Assembly: GCA_010032875.1 (NCBI GenBank)
Contig: RGSB01000003.1
Coordinates: forward strand, 1 to 61,464
Reading direction: 5' to 3'
Length of the DNA: 61,464 bases
DNA from: Actinomycetota bacterium
GTDB lineage: Bacteria; Actinomycetota; Actinomycetes; Nanopelagicales; Nanopelagicaceae
The notes below the pieces were generated by a model. That model was not told the origin of the DNA, did not search any database, and saw nothing but the letters and a program-made list of their open reading frames with translations. Position 1 is the stretch's first letter. Each line of letters begins with the position of its first letter. A program made the position numbers and the translations under genes. Below are positions 1 to 10,635 of the stretch, piece after piece.

Positions 1-1148
1 ACAGGCTGTGCTGTAGTCACATAAATCTCGGTCTTACGCTCTTTTGCCACCAACGCTAGATCATCTGCACAACGCTTAACTAGTTGCACGATATCGAAAT
101 CGACCGCTTCGAGAACAGCAACCTCTGCATCAAATCGTGAAACTTCCAGTAGATCTTCTAGCAGCCTCTCGAAGCGATCTAATTGGGCAACCAATAACTC
201 TGCACTTCTGGCAACGATTGGATCAAAGCCATCTTTTGAGGAGTGAATGACCTCGGATGCCATACGTAAAGTTGTTAACGGTGTTCGTAGCTCATGCGAA
301 ACATCAGAAACGAATCGCTGTTGTACACGCGAAAGATTTTCAAGTCTTGAGATCTGCTGCTGTATTGATTCTGCCATTTCATTAAATGAGTTTCCCAAGG
401 TGGCAATTTCATCTTTGCGTGTCACCTGCATTCGCTGATTCAAATCACCAGAAGTGAATCGTTCGGCGATGCGCGCGGCTTCTCGAACCGGTCGTACGAC
501 TTGTCGTGCGACGAGCCACGTAATCAATCCGATGAGCAGGACTAATGCGATATCAACGAGAATAATTGATCGTGAAATTAAGCTCAATGTTTTATTTTGG
601 TTCGTCAATGGAAAGAGTAGATACATTTCATATCTGCCAGAACGTGGGATTGAAACCATATCCCCTACTGCAATTGCTGGAACTTTAAGTGAGCCTGCAT
701 ATTTGATGGTTATGTAGGACCAATTTAATTCAGAAGTGCGGCGAACTTTTTCGCGGAAATCTTTTGGCAATGATGCCGGATCTACCAAATTCGATGTCGT
801 CGTAAAATCTTTCTCAACTGGATTCACTAATCGACCGCGCAATAAGACTAATTCTCTGCCGCTTGCACGAGCACCGACCGTCGTTGCCGAACTCACGATT
901 TCCGTAATGAGAGTATCGATTTCTTTAGGTGAACCACTTTTGGCCAGAATTAATCTGTAGCGTGCCCCAACTATTGTCGAACGAGCTTCATTGATCGCAG
1001 AATCTAAATTCACCTGTTTAACACCAGCTGCAACCCGTGAGTTAAGAATTGAACCCGACAACCAAATAACTGCAGATGAGAGAATGATGGTTGAGAGTAA
1101 AACCCGTAGAGCCAGAGAAGTTCTCAATCGGTTGGTGAATGTGTTCAT
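1..1148 (-). CDS. mtrB: MtrB-like sensor histidine kinase, C-terminal part beyond the window
   Basis: Membrane sensor kinase of the MtrAB two-component system, which in actinobacteria tunes cell-wall remodelling and division. The visible 382 codons hold an N-terminal membrane segment (about residues 13-33), an extracytoplasmic region, a second membrane segment (about 195-215), a HAMP linker with a RPVREAARIAERF helix, and a dimerisation domain with the H-box SHELRTPLTTLRM; the phospho-accepting His is residue 285. The catalytic ATPase domain lies outside the window. The ATG is 2 nt after the mtrA stop, so the two are co-transcribed. The order mtrA-mtrB after ahcY is standard for the phylum. 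Confidence in family is high; the 3' end cannot be judged. Confidence 0.93.
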   Translation of the reverse strand, partial: MNTFTNRLRTSLALRVLLSTIILSSAVIWLSGSILNSRVAAGVKQVNLDSAINEARSTIVGARYRLILAKSGSPKEIDTLITEIVSSATTVGARASGRELVLLRGRLVNPVEKDFTTTSNLVDPASLPKDFREKVRRTSELNWSYITIKYAGSLKVPAIAVGDMVSIPRSGRYEMYLLFPLTNQNKTLSLISRSIILVDIALVLLIGLITWLVARQVVRPVREAARIAERFTSGDLNQRMQVTRKDEIATLGNSFNEMAESIQQQISRLENLSRVQQRFVSDVSHELRTPLTTLRMASEVIHSSKDGFDPIVARSAELLVAQLDRFERLLEDLLEVSRFDAEVAVLEAVDFDIVQLVKRCADDLALVAKERKTEIYVTTAQP

Positions 1149-1150
1149 TG

Positions 1151-1629
1151 TTAACTACTTTGATGTCCTGCTTTATACCCAACTCCACGAACTGTTAGAA
1201 CAATTTCAGGGCGTTCAGGATCGTGTTCAATTTTTGAGCGCAATCTTTGAACATGCACGTTTACTAAACGAGTATCAGTCGAGTGCCGATACCCCCACAC
1301 TTCACTTAATAGCGCATCGCGGCTAAAGACTCTGCCAGGTTCGCGGGCTAATGCTTCTAATCCCCTGACTACATCATGTGAATCTCCCTTTGCTGAGAGC
1401 ATCACAATTGGAACCATAGATTCTGCGCGAATTTGTCGGCACACTTCAATGCCATCTAAACCTGGGAGCATTACATCGAGGAGGACTAAGTCTGGAGGAT
1501 TATTTCTAAAAACCTCCAGAGCTTCGTCGCCTCTGCTTACTAAATCAACATCTATTCCTGCACCGGTTAAAACGATGCCTAGCATTTCCGCAAGGTCCTG
1601 GTCGTCATCGACGACCAATACCAAGGTCA

Positions 1630-1630
<1 letters not shown>
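1151..1630 (-). CDS. mtrA: MtrA-like response regulator with large internal in-frame deletion
   Basis: OmpR-family DNA-binding response regulator partner of MtrB. The 159-residue product begins MTLVLVVDDDQ with acidic-pocket Asp 8-10, phosphorylation site Asp52 (LVLLDVMLPG) and switch Ser79 (MLSAKGDS). It then jumps from VVRGLE (residue 92) directly to ALAREPGRVFSRD, which belongs to the middle of the winged-helix domain, and finishes with the recognition-helix region RLVNVHVQRLRSK and the wing VLTVRGVGYKAG. Family members are about 225 residues. The missing 60-65 residues carry the conserved receiver Lys (KPF motif), the last receiver helix and strand, the linker and the N-terminal sheet of the effector domain. 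The frame stays open. The ATG overlaps the ahcY stop (TAATG). Real deletion and assembly error are both possible. Confidence 0.85.
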
Positions 1631-2934
<1,304 letters not shown>

Positions 2935-2946
2935 TTAAGTACTTAA
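2935..2946. promoter_or_regulatory. 12-bp perfect palindrome upstream of ahcY
   Basis: TTAAGTACTTAA reads identically on both strands. It sits 19 nt above the GTG of ahcY, immediately before the AAAAGGAG ribosome-binding site. It could be an operator, or it could arise by chance in an AT-rich spacer. I see no riboswitch fold in the 125-nt spacer 2917-3041. Confidence 0.35.
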
Positions 2947-3026
2947 GTTTTTAGACGTGACCTAAGGGGTAGGGCTCTACAGTGTTAGGCGACTATGTGC
3001 TTAGGTTACTGGTATTGCATAGAAAG

Positions 3027-3044
3027 TGAGAACTCAAACTCTCA
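3027..3044 (-). terminator. Weak hairpin at the manB stop codon
   Basis: On the minus strand a 5-bp stem extended by two G-T pairs (TGAGAGT / GTTCTCA, TTGA loop) starts in the TGA stop of manB and is followed by CTTTCT. The T-tract is poor, so it may be only a weak terminator or an mRNA-end structure. Confidence 0.3.
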
Positions 3045-4406
3045 TTTTCTTACTGTGGCGAGTACTTCGTCTTTGACTTTCTCCATGCGGGCTAGGGTTT
3101 TGGCTTCTACGTTGAGCCGAAGCAAAGGCTCTGTGTTTGAGGGACGAAGGTTAAACCACCAAGTGTCGCCATTTACGGTCAAACCATCGAGATGATCGAT
3201 TGTGACTGAATCAAGTTGGGAATATTTCTCTTCAATAATGCTCATCGATTGTTGTGCGTCTTTTACTTTTGAATTAATTTCACCACTAGAAAAATAGCGT
3301 TGATAAGGCTTGAGTAATTTTGATAAGGAGCTTTTAGAAGATCCAAGAGCTGCTATCGCGTGAAGCGCAGCTAGTGCACCTGAATCGGCTTTCCAGAAAT
3401 CTTTAAAATAAAAATGTCCTGAATGCTCACCACCAAAAATCGCACCACTTTGGGCCATCATGGCCTTGATGTATGAGTGTCCAACACGCGAACGCAAAGC
3501 CGTTCCACCATTTTCTTCAATTACTTCAGCGACTGAACGTGAGGAAATTAAGTTATAGATAATTGTGGATCCAGGCTTCTTCTTTAACTCACGTTCTGCA
3601 ATCAGTGCAGTGAGATCCGAGGGGTTTACAGTTTCGCCGTTTTCATCCACTAAAAAACATCGATCTGCATCGCCATCAAATGCTAACCCAATATCTGCGC
3701 CATGTTTCTTTACAGCCTTCTGTAAATCCTTTAAATTCTTTGCATCAATTGGGTTTGCTTCGTGATTCGGAAAAGATCCATCCAGTTCGAAGTACATAGG
3801 TATAACTTCTACATTTAAACCTTCGAAAATTGCCGGCGCCGTGTAACCGGCCATGCCATTGCCGGCATCAATGACTATTTTTAGCTTTCGAATATCTGAA
3901 ACATTTACAAGAGTATGTAAATGTTTCACATACTCGGCCAATAGATTGCGCTTACTCTCTTTCCCAACATTCCCGAATGAAATTGGGGATCCTGAGCGCA
4001 CAAAATTCTCAATTGTTAGCAGTCCTGATTCTTTTCCAATTGGTCTTGCCCCGCTTAAACATAGTTTTATACCGTTGTATTCCGCAGGATTATGACTTGC
4101 TGTAAACATCGCACCAGGCATATTTAATTTTCCTGCAGCAAAATACAACATATCTGTAGATGCAAGACCCATACGAATTACATCTAATCCATGTGAGGTT
4201 ACTCCTGCTGAAAACGCATCTGCTAATTGGGGAGAAGAAGGGCGCATGTCTTCGCCAATAATGACCGTGCCGGGTTCGCGTTCTTGAATAATGAAACGCG
4301 CAAACGCTGCACCAGTTGCGAATGAAAAGTCGGGTGTTAATTCGGTTCCGACAAGTCCACGTATGTCATACGCCTTAAAAATATTTGGAAATTGTGTCGA
4401 ACCCAT
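3042..4406 (-). CDS. manB: Phosphomannomutase/phosphoglucomutase
   Basis: Alpha-D-phosphohexomutase interconverting mannose-6-phosphate and mannose-1-phosphate, which supplies GDP-mannose for glycans. The 454-residue length is typical. Visible motifs are the phosphoserine loop TASHNP (about residues 101-106), metal loop DGDADR (about 243-248), sugar-specificity loop GEHSG (about 323) and phosphate-binding RPSNTEP (about 421). The ATG lies 7 nt below a TAGACT box (leaderless pattern), although DUF3499 ends only 10 nt upstream, so it may have its own start site as well as read-through. The next gene down is ahcY. A ManC-like guanylyltransferase gene stands upstream in the same block. Confidence 0.95.
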   Translation of the reverse strand: MGSTQFPNIFKAYDIRGLVGTELTPDFSFATGAAFARFIIQEREPGTVIIGEDMRPSSPQLADAFSAGVTSHGLDVIRMGLASTDMLYFAAGKLNMPGAMFTASHNPAEYNGIKLCLSGARPIGKESGLLTIENFVRSGSPISFGNVGKESKRNLLAEYVKHLHTLVNVSDIRKLKIVIDAGNGMAGYTAPAIFEGLNVEVIPMYFELDGSFPNHEANPIDAKNLKDLQKAVKKHGADIGLAFDGDADRCFLVDENGETVNPSDLTALIAERELKKKPGSTIIYNLISSRSVAEVIEENGGTALRSRVGHSYIKAMMAQSGAIFGGEHSGHFYFKDFWKADSGALAALHAIAALGSSKSSLSKLLKPYQRYFSSGEINSKVKDAQQSMSIIEEKYSQLDSVTIDHLDGLTVNGDTWWFNLRPSNTEPLLRLNVEAKTLARMEKVKDEVLATVRK

Positions 4407-4416
4407 AGAGCAAAGT

Positions 4417-4788
4417 CTAGGACGGAACGGCTCGCAAATGTCCTCGGCGTCCTAATGAGGTTGAAGCGCTTGAACTGCTCTCAGCGCCTTGTGTCGTAAT
4501 TTCTTTCGAACCAACTTCGCGAACGGCATCAGCTATAGCCATTAGATCATCTTGTGTAGGACCATTGTCGTGAGCATCTTCTGACGCCTTAATTACATTC
4601 CAACCGTTAGGCACGGTTAAACGTTCGCCATGTTTTTCACATAAGTCATATGCATGTGGTTCCGAAAAAGTAGCTAATGGTCCAAGTACTGCAGTTGAAT
4701 CTGCGTAGTTATACGTCAAAGTCATAGTTGCACTGAGTCGACAACTGGTGCGCGAACAAGCGCGTCCATAACGTGAACTCAAAGTCAT
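4417..4788 (-). CDS. DUF3499 family protein
   Basis: Conserved actinobacterial protein of unknown function, 123 residues from the chosen ATG. The N-terminal region carries two Cys in ACSRTSC, then MTLTYNYADSTAVLGPL and a YDLCEKHGERLTVPNGW segment with a further Cys and His, which looks like a small metal-binding fold. The C-terminal third is low-complexity and basic. The start is taken as the ATG that follows TAATCT by 7 nt rather than the GTG two codons earlier, because this fits the leaderless start pattern seen repeatedly here. It lies between DUF5719 and manB, its usual place in the phylum. Confidence 0.85.
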   Translation of the reverse strand: MTLSSRYGRACSRTSCRLSATMTLTYNYADSTAVLGPLATFSEPHAYDLCEKHGERLTVPNGWNVIKASEDAHDNGPTQDDLMAIADAVREVGSKEITTQGAESSSSASTSLGRRGHLRAVPS

Positions 4789-4830
4789 ACACACAAGATT
4801 AGTGGTGTGCCCACTAAAAACTTGGGATTA

Positions 4831-6120
4831 TCAAGGATTTAAAACGCGAATGTTTGCTGTCGGAATCGCAGATTTTGTCAGGACGCTACCGGCGAGCAGT
4901 GGAATGGATCCGAAGCCATTGACCGAGGCCTGTAGTGCAGACGCATAAGTATTGGCACTGACTCGAATGAAGCTGAGATTTCGAGCATTGTCAGGAACCC
5001 GCCAGAATGCAATGTCGTTTCCCTGAATTGATTTACTAACTTTCTTTCCACCTGCAACGCTTAGTTCGAGTTCTACTTTGATGTCATCACCAACAAATAC
5101 GAGCAATGGCGACATTCCAGTCATGGCTATTGTGAATGGAGTCAGCGCGGGCACAGAAGAACTCCAGACAAAATCTTTTCCGACATTTGCATATACGCCA
5201 GCAACTATGGGCTCATCAGAATTTATTCGCACGCCATATACAGATGAAGCTAGCGAAGGCGAAAGTGGGAAATTCATCACCTGACCTTTTTTTACAGTGA
5301 TGTTGTCAAAGCCAACTGGTGTAAAGCGGCCATCACCTGAAATTACTTCAACGCTGACATTTGCATCGGCATCACCTGGAGCAAGTAAACGAAGTTGTTG
5401 TGCAGGTGCGTTCTTAACTTTTGGTTGAAGTGGAATTGCAGGTATGAAGAGTTGCTTCGCTGGTGACACACCCGGACTCACTAAATCACCACCTAAAGTT
5501 CGAAGGCCTTTTCCGCGCTCATCAACAACAAACGCATTCAATCGACCTGAACGTGAAACTACTTTGATGACAATCGATGACTCACCAGGTGCCAAGGTAT
5601 CTAACCCAAGTAACTCATAAGAATTTGCTTTAACACTCACAGCTTTTGAATTTACTGGTGACGTACCACTCCACACATTAACATCAGCAACAGATTCACT
5701 TAGGCCGCTATTTACCAGAATAAGTTTTCCACGAGCAGTGATATCTGCTGAGCCACCGACAAACCACTGACTTGCAGCAGGACTTGAGCAAATGGATCCG
5801 CCCGCCCACGAACCTTGACGACTTTGCCATACAACAGGTGTTGTGCCTTGTGCATCGACAAGAATTGGATCTGTCGGAATTGGAAAGCGAAGTGCTTTTG
5901 ACTTAACAAACTTTGCCGAAGTAGAACCAACTCTATGAATTTTTGTGCTGCGCGAACCCACTGACACTTGAGAAGCTAATCCTTTCAGTGTCGATGGGCA
6001 CACAACAGATGGATAACTCATAGAAAACTGCTGCCTAGATATAGAACTACTCAGTGCATTTGATGACGCCAACAGCAAAGCTAATGAAATACCTACAATC
6101 AGAAATCTTTTTAATTTCAT
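4831..6120 (-). CDS. Secreted DUF5719 family protein
   Basis: Exported protein of 429 residues with an N-terminal hydrophobic signal or anchor (MKLKRFLIVGISLALLLASS). The rest is beta-rich, with repeated phrases about bounded values (GESSIVIKV, DADANVSVEV, SDEPIVAGVYANVG) as in DUF5719 proteins of actinobacteria. No catalytic motif is visible. Its ATG overlaps the stop of the large glycosyltransferase by 4 nt, and this pairing is conserved in the phylum. A role in envelope glycan assembly together with that enzyme is likely but inferred. Confidence 0.8.
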   Translation of the reverse strand: MKLKRFLIVGISLALLLASSNALSSSISRQQFSMSYPSVVCPSTLKGLASQVSVGSRSTKIHRVGSTSAKFVKSKALRFPIPTDPILVDAQGTTPVVWQSRQGSWAGGSICSSPAASQWFVGGSADITARGKLILVNSGLSESVADVNVWSGTSPVNSKAVSVKANSYELLGLDTLAPGESSIVIKVVSRSGRLNAFVVDERGKGLRTLGGDLVSPGVSPAKQLFIPAIPLQPKVKNAPAQQLRLLAPGDADANVSVEVISGDGRFTPVGFDNITVKKGQVMNFPLSPSLASSVYGVRINSDEPIVAGVYANVGKDFVWSSSVPALTPFTIAMTGMSPLLVFVGDDIKVELELSVAGGKKVSKSIQGNDIAFWRVPDNARNLSFIRVSANTYASALQASVNGFGSIPLLAGSVLTKSAIPTANIRVLNP

Positions 6121-9100
6121 GTCAGTTCAGTTTCTGACATTTCACGTCGTCGACGTCCAGCTGGAGCTGCAAGCACTATTAGTGTGACGATAAAAATAAA
6201 TTGCAACGATAAGAGCCCGCGCCTCAATGTGCCATCGTGAAGTAGTGAAATTTCACCAGGTTCAGTGACAATAAATTGTGGGAATCCGTTGGCGTCTTTG
6301 CTTCGCGATAGGTTAAATCCGTTTTGAAAAACTTTCCAGGAACTGCTGTACGAGTCTGTAAGCAGAATTGTTCCTGGCGAATTAATCTGTGTTCGAGTTC
6401 CCACTGTGGTACTTGGAATTTCACTCACTTTGCCGGTTGAATCTATAAAGTTAATACGGCCGAGCGCATCATTAACTTTCCAGACTATCCCTGCATTCGT
6501 CGCAGAAGATCGAACAAAGCCCCCAAGTCCATCAATGGTGCGGACTACTTCTTTATTTGTCGGACTTTTTGCAAAAACATATTTAATGCCATGTCGTCCT
6601 AAAACGCGTGAGGCAGAAATTCCACTTCCATCAGCGATTTCTTTGATTGCATTACTAATTTCAGGTAATTCAGCTGGTGCAATATCCGGTTCGCCTAACA
6701 GCACATCATGACCACGTGCCAGGAAGTATTGCAAAGTATTTACGCCGTTGCTCTTAACTTGACGCAGAACAATAGTCTTCGCACCATCTTCAACACCTAG
6801 AAAAGCTGGCAACACTTTAGTTTGCGTGGAACGAAGTGGAGAGTCAGCACCTGCTGTAACGAGCCATGAAATAGTTGAAAGTGAATACATAGTTGTAACA
6901 ACAACGAGTAAGCCAGCAAGTATATGGCGATAGTGAAAATTAGTGACAACAAGAACTTCGCGTAAACGATCTAATATTAAAACTCCGGCGGCAACTGCGC
7001 ATATTGTTGCAATTGCAATAAATGAACCTGTCCATGCGCGCACAGGTGAAGAGTTTCCATGTCCTGAAATTGATAAAGAGCCAAGGATTACGGCTGCTGC
7101 GCTAGCGCCACAACCAAAATAGGAAATTACTCTTGCTTTCGTAGATGAAAAAAGTGCAACGAATAAGACCAGTGATATCGGACTGAGTGACCACCACGGC
7201 AATGCTCCGGATCCACCCGGATTTGAAAAGAGTGCAAAGTTTGGTCCGCCCCCAGCAATTGATAACCCTGGTTCGAGGAAAAGAGTCTTTGGGTTTAACA
7301 GAGTTGAGAATGACCATGGAATGCTCGCCAATAAAGGTGCAATTACCAATGTTAAGCGACGCAAAAGTCTTTCGTGGAAAAATCGAATATTTCCGTATTT
7401 AACGAAATCAATAATTGATATCACCAAGGTCGCCACAAATACATAAACAAAAACTTGCATGGAAAACATAAAGGAGAGTGAGAGCACCAGCGATAGAAGA
7501 AATACTCTGCGCCAGGATGTATTCTCGATAGCTAACCAATCTCGAATGAGTAATCCGATGTATGGCAGAAGAATGAGGGTAACCACAGTGCCTAGGCGCC
7601 CAGAATTTATACTGGCGATGGCAACCGGCGAAATCGCATAGAGGAAACTTGCTGTAACTCGCAACCAATTATGAGGAGTGAGTTTAGAAAAAAGTCTGAA
7701 ACTTGCAAGCATAAAAATTAGTGGTGCAAAGAAAAATAAGAATGAAATAAACAAACTCGCTTTGCCGAAGAAAATTGTTGAACCAAGTGCAACGATAGCC
7801 ACCCAAGCAGGTGCCCCTTGGTCGGTACCCATTCCAATCTGATGCCACGATTCGAAATACATTCTCCATAAATCTCTGGCTCCTTCTGGAGTCTGCACCA
7901 GTGCACCACCAACAAGAGAGCCGTACCTGTGTCGAGACCAAATTGCAATTAAAATTAAGATTGCAAAACCTGCAAGCGCCTTTGGCTGTTTAAATATTGT
8001 CCACCATCTGCCAGTCGTAGCCGGAGTTAATAAATCTTCATCTTCATTGAGAGGATCAAGCACTTTGCTTTCTTCTGAAACGCTCGGTAAAACAGTGCTA
8101 CGAATTGAATCAAAGAGTCTCTCTATTGCTGCTCTTAATTGGTGGCGGCGATGTGGAATATACTCTTTAACAACTCGAGCTGAAAGTAATCGATGAGTTT
8201 TTCTAAATTTACGTGCATTTGCGAGTTCTCGAGGATGAATCACGAGAGTTGCAAGAGCTAAAAGTTCATCACTGGCATATCCAGGAAGTTTTGCAAGTAA
8301 ATATCCGATAGCACGCGCGGTTGCTGAACTTAGTAATTGAAGCACAACCCAGGGCAACATCCACCATGATGAATTAACCAGCAATACGTAAGCCGCATTT
8401 CGACGATCAAGTAACAATGGTCGATGCAAGAACGCTTCTTTTACATCCGCAGAACGTCGCTCTGAAGCGGCGGCTTGTGCGTGAAAACCTTTTGCTTCGC
8501 TCACCGCAATAACAGAGTGCCCAGCAACTCTTGCACGCCAACCAAAATCAACATCATCTCGAAAGAGTGAAAGATTGGGATCAAAACCACCAAGTTCAAC
8601 GAAAATATCGCGACGCACAAGTGCACCAGCAGTACTCACAGCAAGCACATCTCGAACGCCATCGTGCTGACCTTGGTCATATTCGTGCGGTTCTAGACCT
8701 GTCCAGCGAGCGCCATCGGATGCGATGCTCACTCCAACTTCAAGTAAATGTGACTTGTCATGCCAACCTAATAATTTTGGACCAGCCATAATTGCTTGAG
8801 GTTTTTCTTCAAGTGCTTCAAGTAGTTTTTTTAATGCATCAGCATGCATTGCGCAGTCGTCATGCAGGATCCAAAGCCATTCATTTTCTGGTGCTGTTGG
8901 TGCTGGCAATGTTTGTATTGCTGCCCAAATTGCATCACCAAAACCTGATTCACGATCTAATGTAAGCGTCGGAATTTTTGCACCTTTAAGAAGTGCAGCC
9001 GATGAATCAGTTGAACCGGTATCAACTGCGAGAATTTGATCTACAACACGCTTTTGCGAAGTCAGTGATGCAACGACTTGTGGCAACCAAAGCGCACCGT

Positions 9101-9158
9101 CATGTACAACAAGTATTGCTGTGACGTGACGTAAATCTTCTGCGGCTTTTACAGCCAT
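6117..9158 (-). CDS. Large membrane glycosyltransferase, GT2 domain plus polytopic region
   Basis: A 1013-residue two-part protein. The first 300 residues form a GT-A type family 2 glycosyltransferase: nucleotide-binding TAILVVHDG, AVDTGSTD, the metal-binding DxD-like LHDDCAM, and the acceptor motif GGFDPNLSLFRDDVDFGWRA. After a linker come about a dozen hydrophobic segments (from about residue 390 to 770) and an extracytoplasmic C-terminal region ending in a last membrane segment near residue 990. This architecture is known from the mycobacterial gene near whiB2 and is presumed to build a cell-wall glycan. The sugar donor and acceptor are unknown. Confidence 0.88.
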   Translation of the reverse strand: MAVKAAEDLRHVTAILVVHDGALWLPQVVASLTSQKRVVDQILAVDTGSTDSSAALLKGAKIPTLTLDRESGFGDAIWAAIQTLPAPTAPENEWLWILHDDCAMHADALKKLLEALEEKPQAIMAGPKLLGWHDKSHLLEVGVSIASDGARWTGLEPHEYDQGQHDGVRDVLAVSTAGALVRRDIFVELGGFDPNLSLFRDDVDFGWRARVAGHSVIAVSEAKGFHAQAAASERRSADVKEAFLHRPLLLDRRNAAYVLLVNSSWWMLPWVVLQLLSSATARAIGYLLAKLPGYASDELLALATLVIHPRELANARKFRKTHRLLSARVVKEYIPHRRHQLRAAIERLFDSIRSTVLPSVSEESKVLDPLNEDEDLLTPATTGRWWTIFKQPKALAGFAILILIAIWSRHRYGSLVGGALVQTPEGARDLWRMYFESWHQIGMGTDQGAPAWVAIVALGSTIFFGKASLFISFLFFFAPLIFMLASFRLFSKLTPHNWLRVTASFLYAISPVAIASINSGRLGTVVTLILLPYIGLLIRDWLAIENTSWRRVFLLSLVLSLSFMFSMQVFVYVFVATLVISIIDFVKYGNIRFFHERLLRRLTLVIAPLLASIPWSFSTLLNPKTLFLEPGLSIAGGGPNFALFSNPGGSGALPWWSLSPISLVLFVALFSSTKARVISYFGCGASAAAVILGSLSISGHGNSSPVRAWTGSFIAIATICAVAAGVLILDRLREVLVVTNFHYRHILAGLLVVVTTMYSLSTISWLVTAGADSPLRSTQTKVLPAFLGVEDGAKTIVLRQVKSNGVNTLQYFLARGHDVLLGEPDIAPAELPEISNAIKEIADGSGISASRVLGRHGIKYVFAKSPTNKEVVRTIDGLGGFVRSSATNAGIVWKVNDALGRINFIDSTGKVSEIPSTTVGTRTQINSPGTILLTDSYSSSWKVFQNGFNLSRSKDANGFPQFIVTEPGEISLLHDGTLRRGLLSLQFIFIVTLIVLAAPAGRRRREMSETELT

Positions 9159-9197
9159 AAGGTGAACCTGCTTTTCGCTCGAGAACCTTTGCTGCGA

Positions 9198-9521
9198 TTA
9201 AGCAGGACGGCGCTTTAGGCGGCGGCGTTCGCGTTCTGAAAGTCCGCCCCAAATTCCGAAACGTTCATCGTGTGCAAGTGCATATTCCAAACATTGTGAA
9301 CGCACATCACATGAAAGACAGACTCGCTTTGCTTCACGAGTTGATCCGCCTTTTTCAGGAAAGAAAGCTTCTGGATCTGTCTGTGCGCATAGAGCGCGTT
9401 CTTGCCACGACAACTCAACGCTCTCACCTGAGATGAGTTGAATAATTGGGCCTGAGCTGAGTGAGGAAGTTTGAGAGGAAGTAGGTGCCTGCTTCTGTGA
9501 ATCTTGTGGGCGAATCGGCAT
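9198..9521 (-). CDS. whiB2: WhiB-family iron-sulfur regulator (WhiB2/WhmD-like)
   Basis: Small 4Fe-4S transcription factor of actinobacteria, here 107 residues. The four cluster cysteines are C45, C68, C71 and C77 (C-x22-C-x2-C-x5-C), followed by the GIWGG turn (residues 89-93) and the basic tail RERRRLKRRPA that contacts DNA. WhiB2-type proteins act in septation and partner with the primary sigma factor. Its location just above the glycosyltransferase and manB genes is the conserved one. A clear TTGACT/TGTAAT promoter with a dyad lies in the 142-nt leader, and an AAGGAG site 10 nt above the ATG. Confidence 0.93.
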   Translation of the reverse strand: MPIRPQDSQKQAPTSSQTSSLSSGPIIQLISGESVELSWQERALCAQTDPEAFFPEKGGSTREAKRVCLSCDVRSQCLEYALAHDERFGIWGGLSERERRRLKRRPA

Positions 9522-9584
9522 GTTGTCGATGCTCCTTGTAATTCATCGGCGTCATCCCTTGTGGATGTGGCCTACTAAAGGTGA

Positions 9585-9613
9585 ATTACACGCTTGTAAT
9601 CCCTGTAAGTCAA
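9585..9613 (-). promoter_or_regulatory. whiB promoter with dyad over the -10 box
   Basis: On the minus strand TTGACT (9613-9608) and TGTAAT (9590-9585) are separated by exactly 17 nt. The -10 box is one arm of the inverted repeat ATTACA-AGCG-TGTAAT (9585-9600), a plausible operator. Transcription would give a leader of about 55-60 nt before the whiB ATG. Confidence 0.6.
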
Positions 9614-9663
9614 GTCGGAGAGAGCGCTTATTGAGCATGAAATTAGCCAATTTGAGCCGTATT

Positions 9664-10632
9664 TCAGAGATTCAGGGGTGAAATCAACTCATTTGAATAG
9701 TAACTATCAACAATTTTAGAGTTAGCAGCAATAAGTGATCCCGGCGCGATAAAGCTATTTCGTATCTCCGATCCCTTTCCTATATCAGCGCCAGCGGAAA
9801 TTATGCTGCCGCTTATCAATACGTTCTCACGAACTGTGCAGTCCTGGCCAACACTGCTTCCATCTTGCAATACTGCAGATGCTTCGACTTTTGAAGTTGG
9901 GTGAACTTTGAACTCACCTCCGACGAGATGTTTTGAGCCAGCTAAAAGTGCCCGTGGCGTACCAATGTCTAACCAATAAGAATCTTCAACATAGCCATAA
10001 ATTTTCTTACCCGCTGCAACGAGGGCTGGGAAAACATCACGTTCTACGCTCACAACGGTATTTGCAGCAATTGCGTCGATCACAGATGGGTGAAAAACGT
10101 AAGAGCCTGCATTAATTGTATTTGTTATTGGGTTATCCATTTTTTCCAAAAATGCAGTAACGCGTCCATTTTCATCGACTGGCACGCATCCGTATGCACG
10201 CGCATCATCGACATGCGTCAAGTGCAAAGTGACATCTGCATTATGTGCGACATGCTCTTGAATTTGTTTTGAAAGGTTATGCGAACTGAGTACATCACCG
10301 TTGAAGATAACAATTGGTTCGTCTGAACTTGCCGAAAGATTCAGAACTTCTGCTGCATTTTTGATAGCTCCACCAGTACCGAGAGGGGTCTGTTCCACTG
10401 CATAACGAATATCTAATCCCCATTGTGAACCATCGCCAAAATAAGGTGTGAAAACCTCCGACAAATAAGATGTTGCTAAAACAATTGTTGTTACACCAGC
10501 TTTTTTCGCAGTAATCAATTGATGTTCTGTAACTGGCAATCCGGCCAGTGGAAGCATGGGCTTAGGTGTATCACGTGTTAATGGCATGAGTCGGGTGCCC
10601 ATTCCACCTACCAACAAAATACCGACCGTCAT
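9664..10632 (-). CDS. Sugar-1-phosphate nucleotidyltransferase (ManC/GDP-mannose type)
   Basis: Cytosolic enzyme joining NTP and hexose-1-phosphate. The 322-residue sequence opens with the nucleotide-binding loop GGMGTRLMPLTRDTPKPMLP, then EQTPLGTGGAIKNA and FNGDVLSS (metal Asp), and ends with a left-handed beta-helix tail rich in hexapeptide-like repeats (SAVLQDGSSVGQDCTVRENV). The tail and the locus match the actinobacterial mannose-1-phosphate guanylyltransferase that works with ManB. A glucose-1-phosphate substrate cannot be excluded from sequence alone. It starts 3 nt after the dapC stop. Confidence 0.88.
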   Translation of the reverse strand: MTVGILLVGGMGTRLMPLTRDTPKPMLPLAGLPVTEHQLITAKKAGVTTIVLATSYLSEVFTPYFGDGSQWGLDIRYAVEQTPLGTGGAIKNAAEVLNLSASSDEPIVIFNGDVLSSHNLSKQIQEHVAHNADVTLHLTHVDDARAYGCVPVDENGRVTAFLEKMDNPITNTINAGSYVFHPSVIDAIAANTVVSVERDVFPALVAAGKKIYGYVEDSYWLDIGTPRALLAGSKHLVGGEFKVHPTSKVEASAVLQDGSSVGQDCTVRENVLISGSIISAGADIGKGSEIRNSFIAPGSLIAANSKIVDSYYSNELISPLNL

Positions 10633-10635
10633 TTA

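Noticed and set aside
247-1326. Four plus-strand open frames in the first 1.3 kb
   Set aside because: They are antisense to the histidine kinase, have no recognisable domain and lack start signals. The minus strand encodes a continuous MtrB through the window edge.
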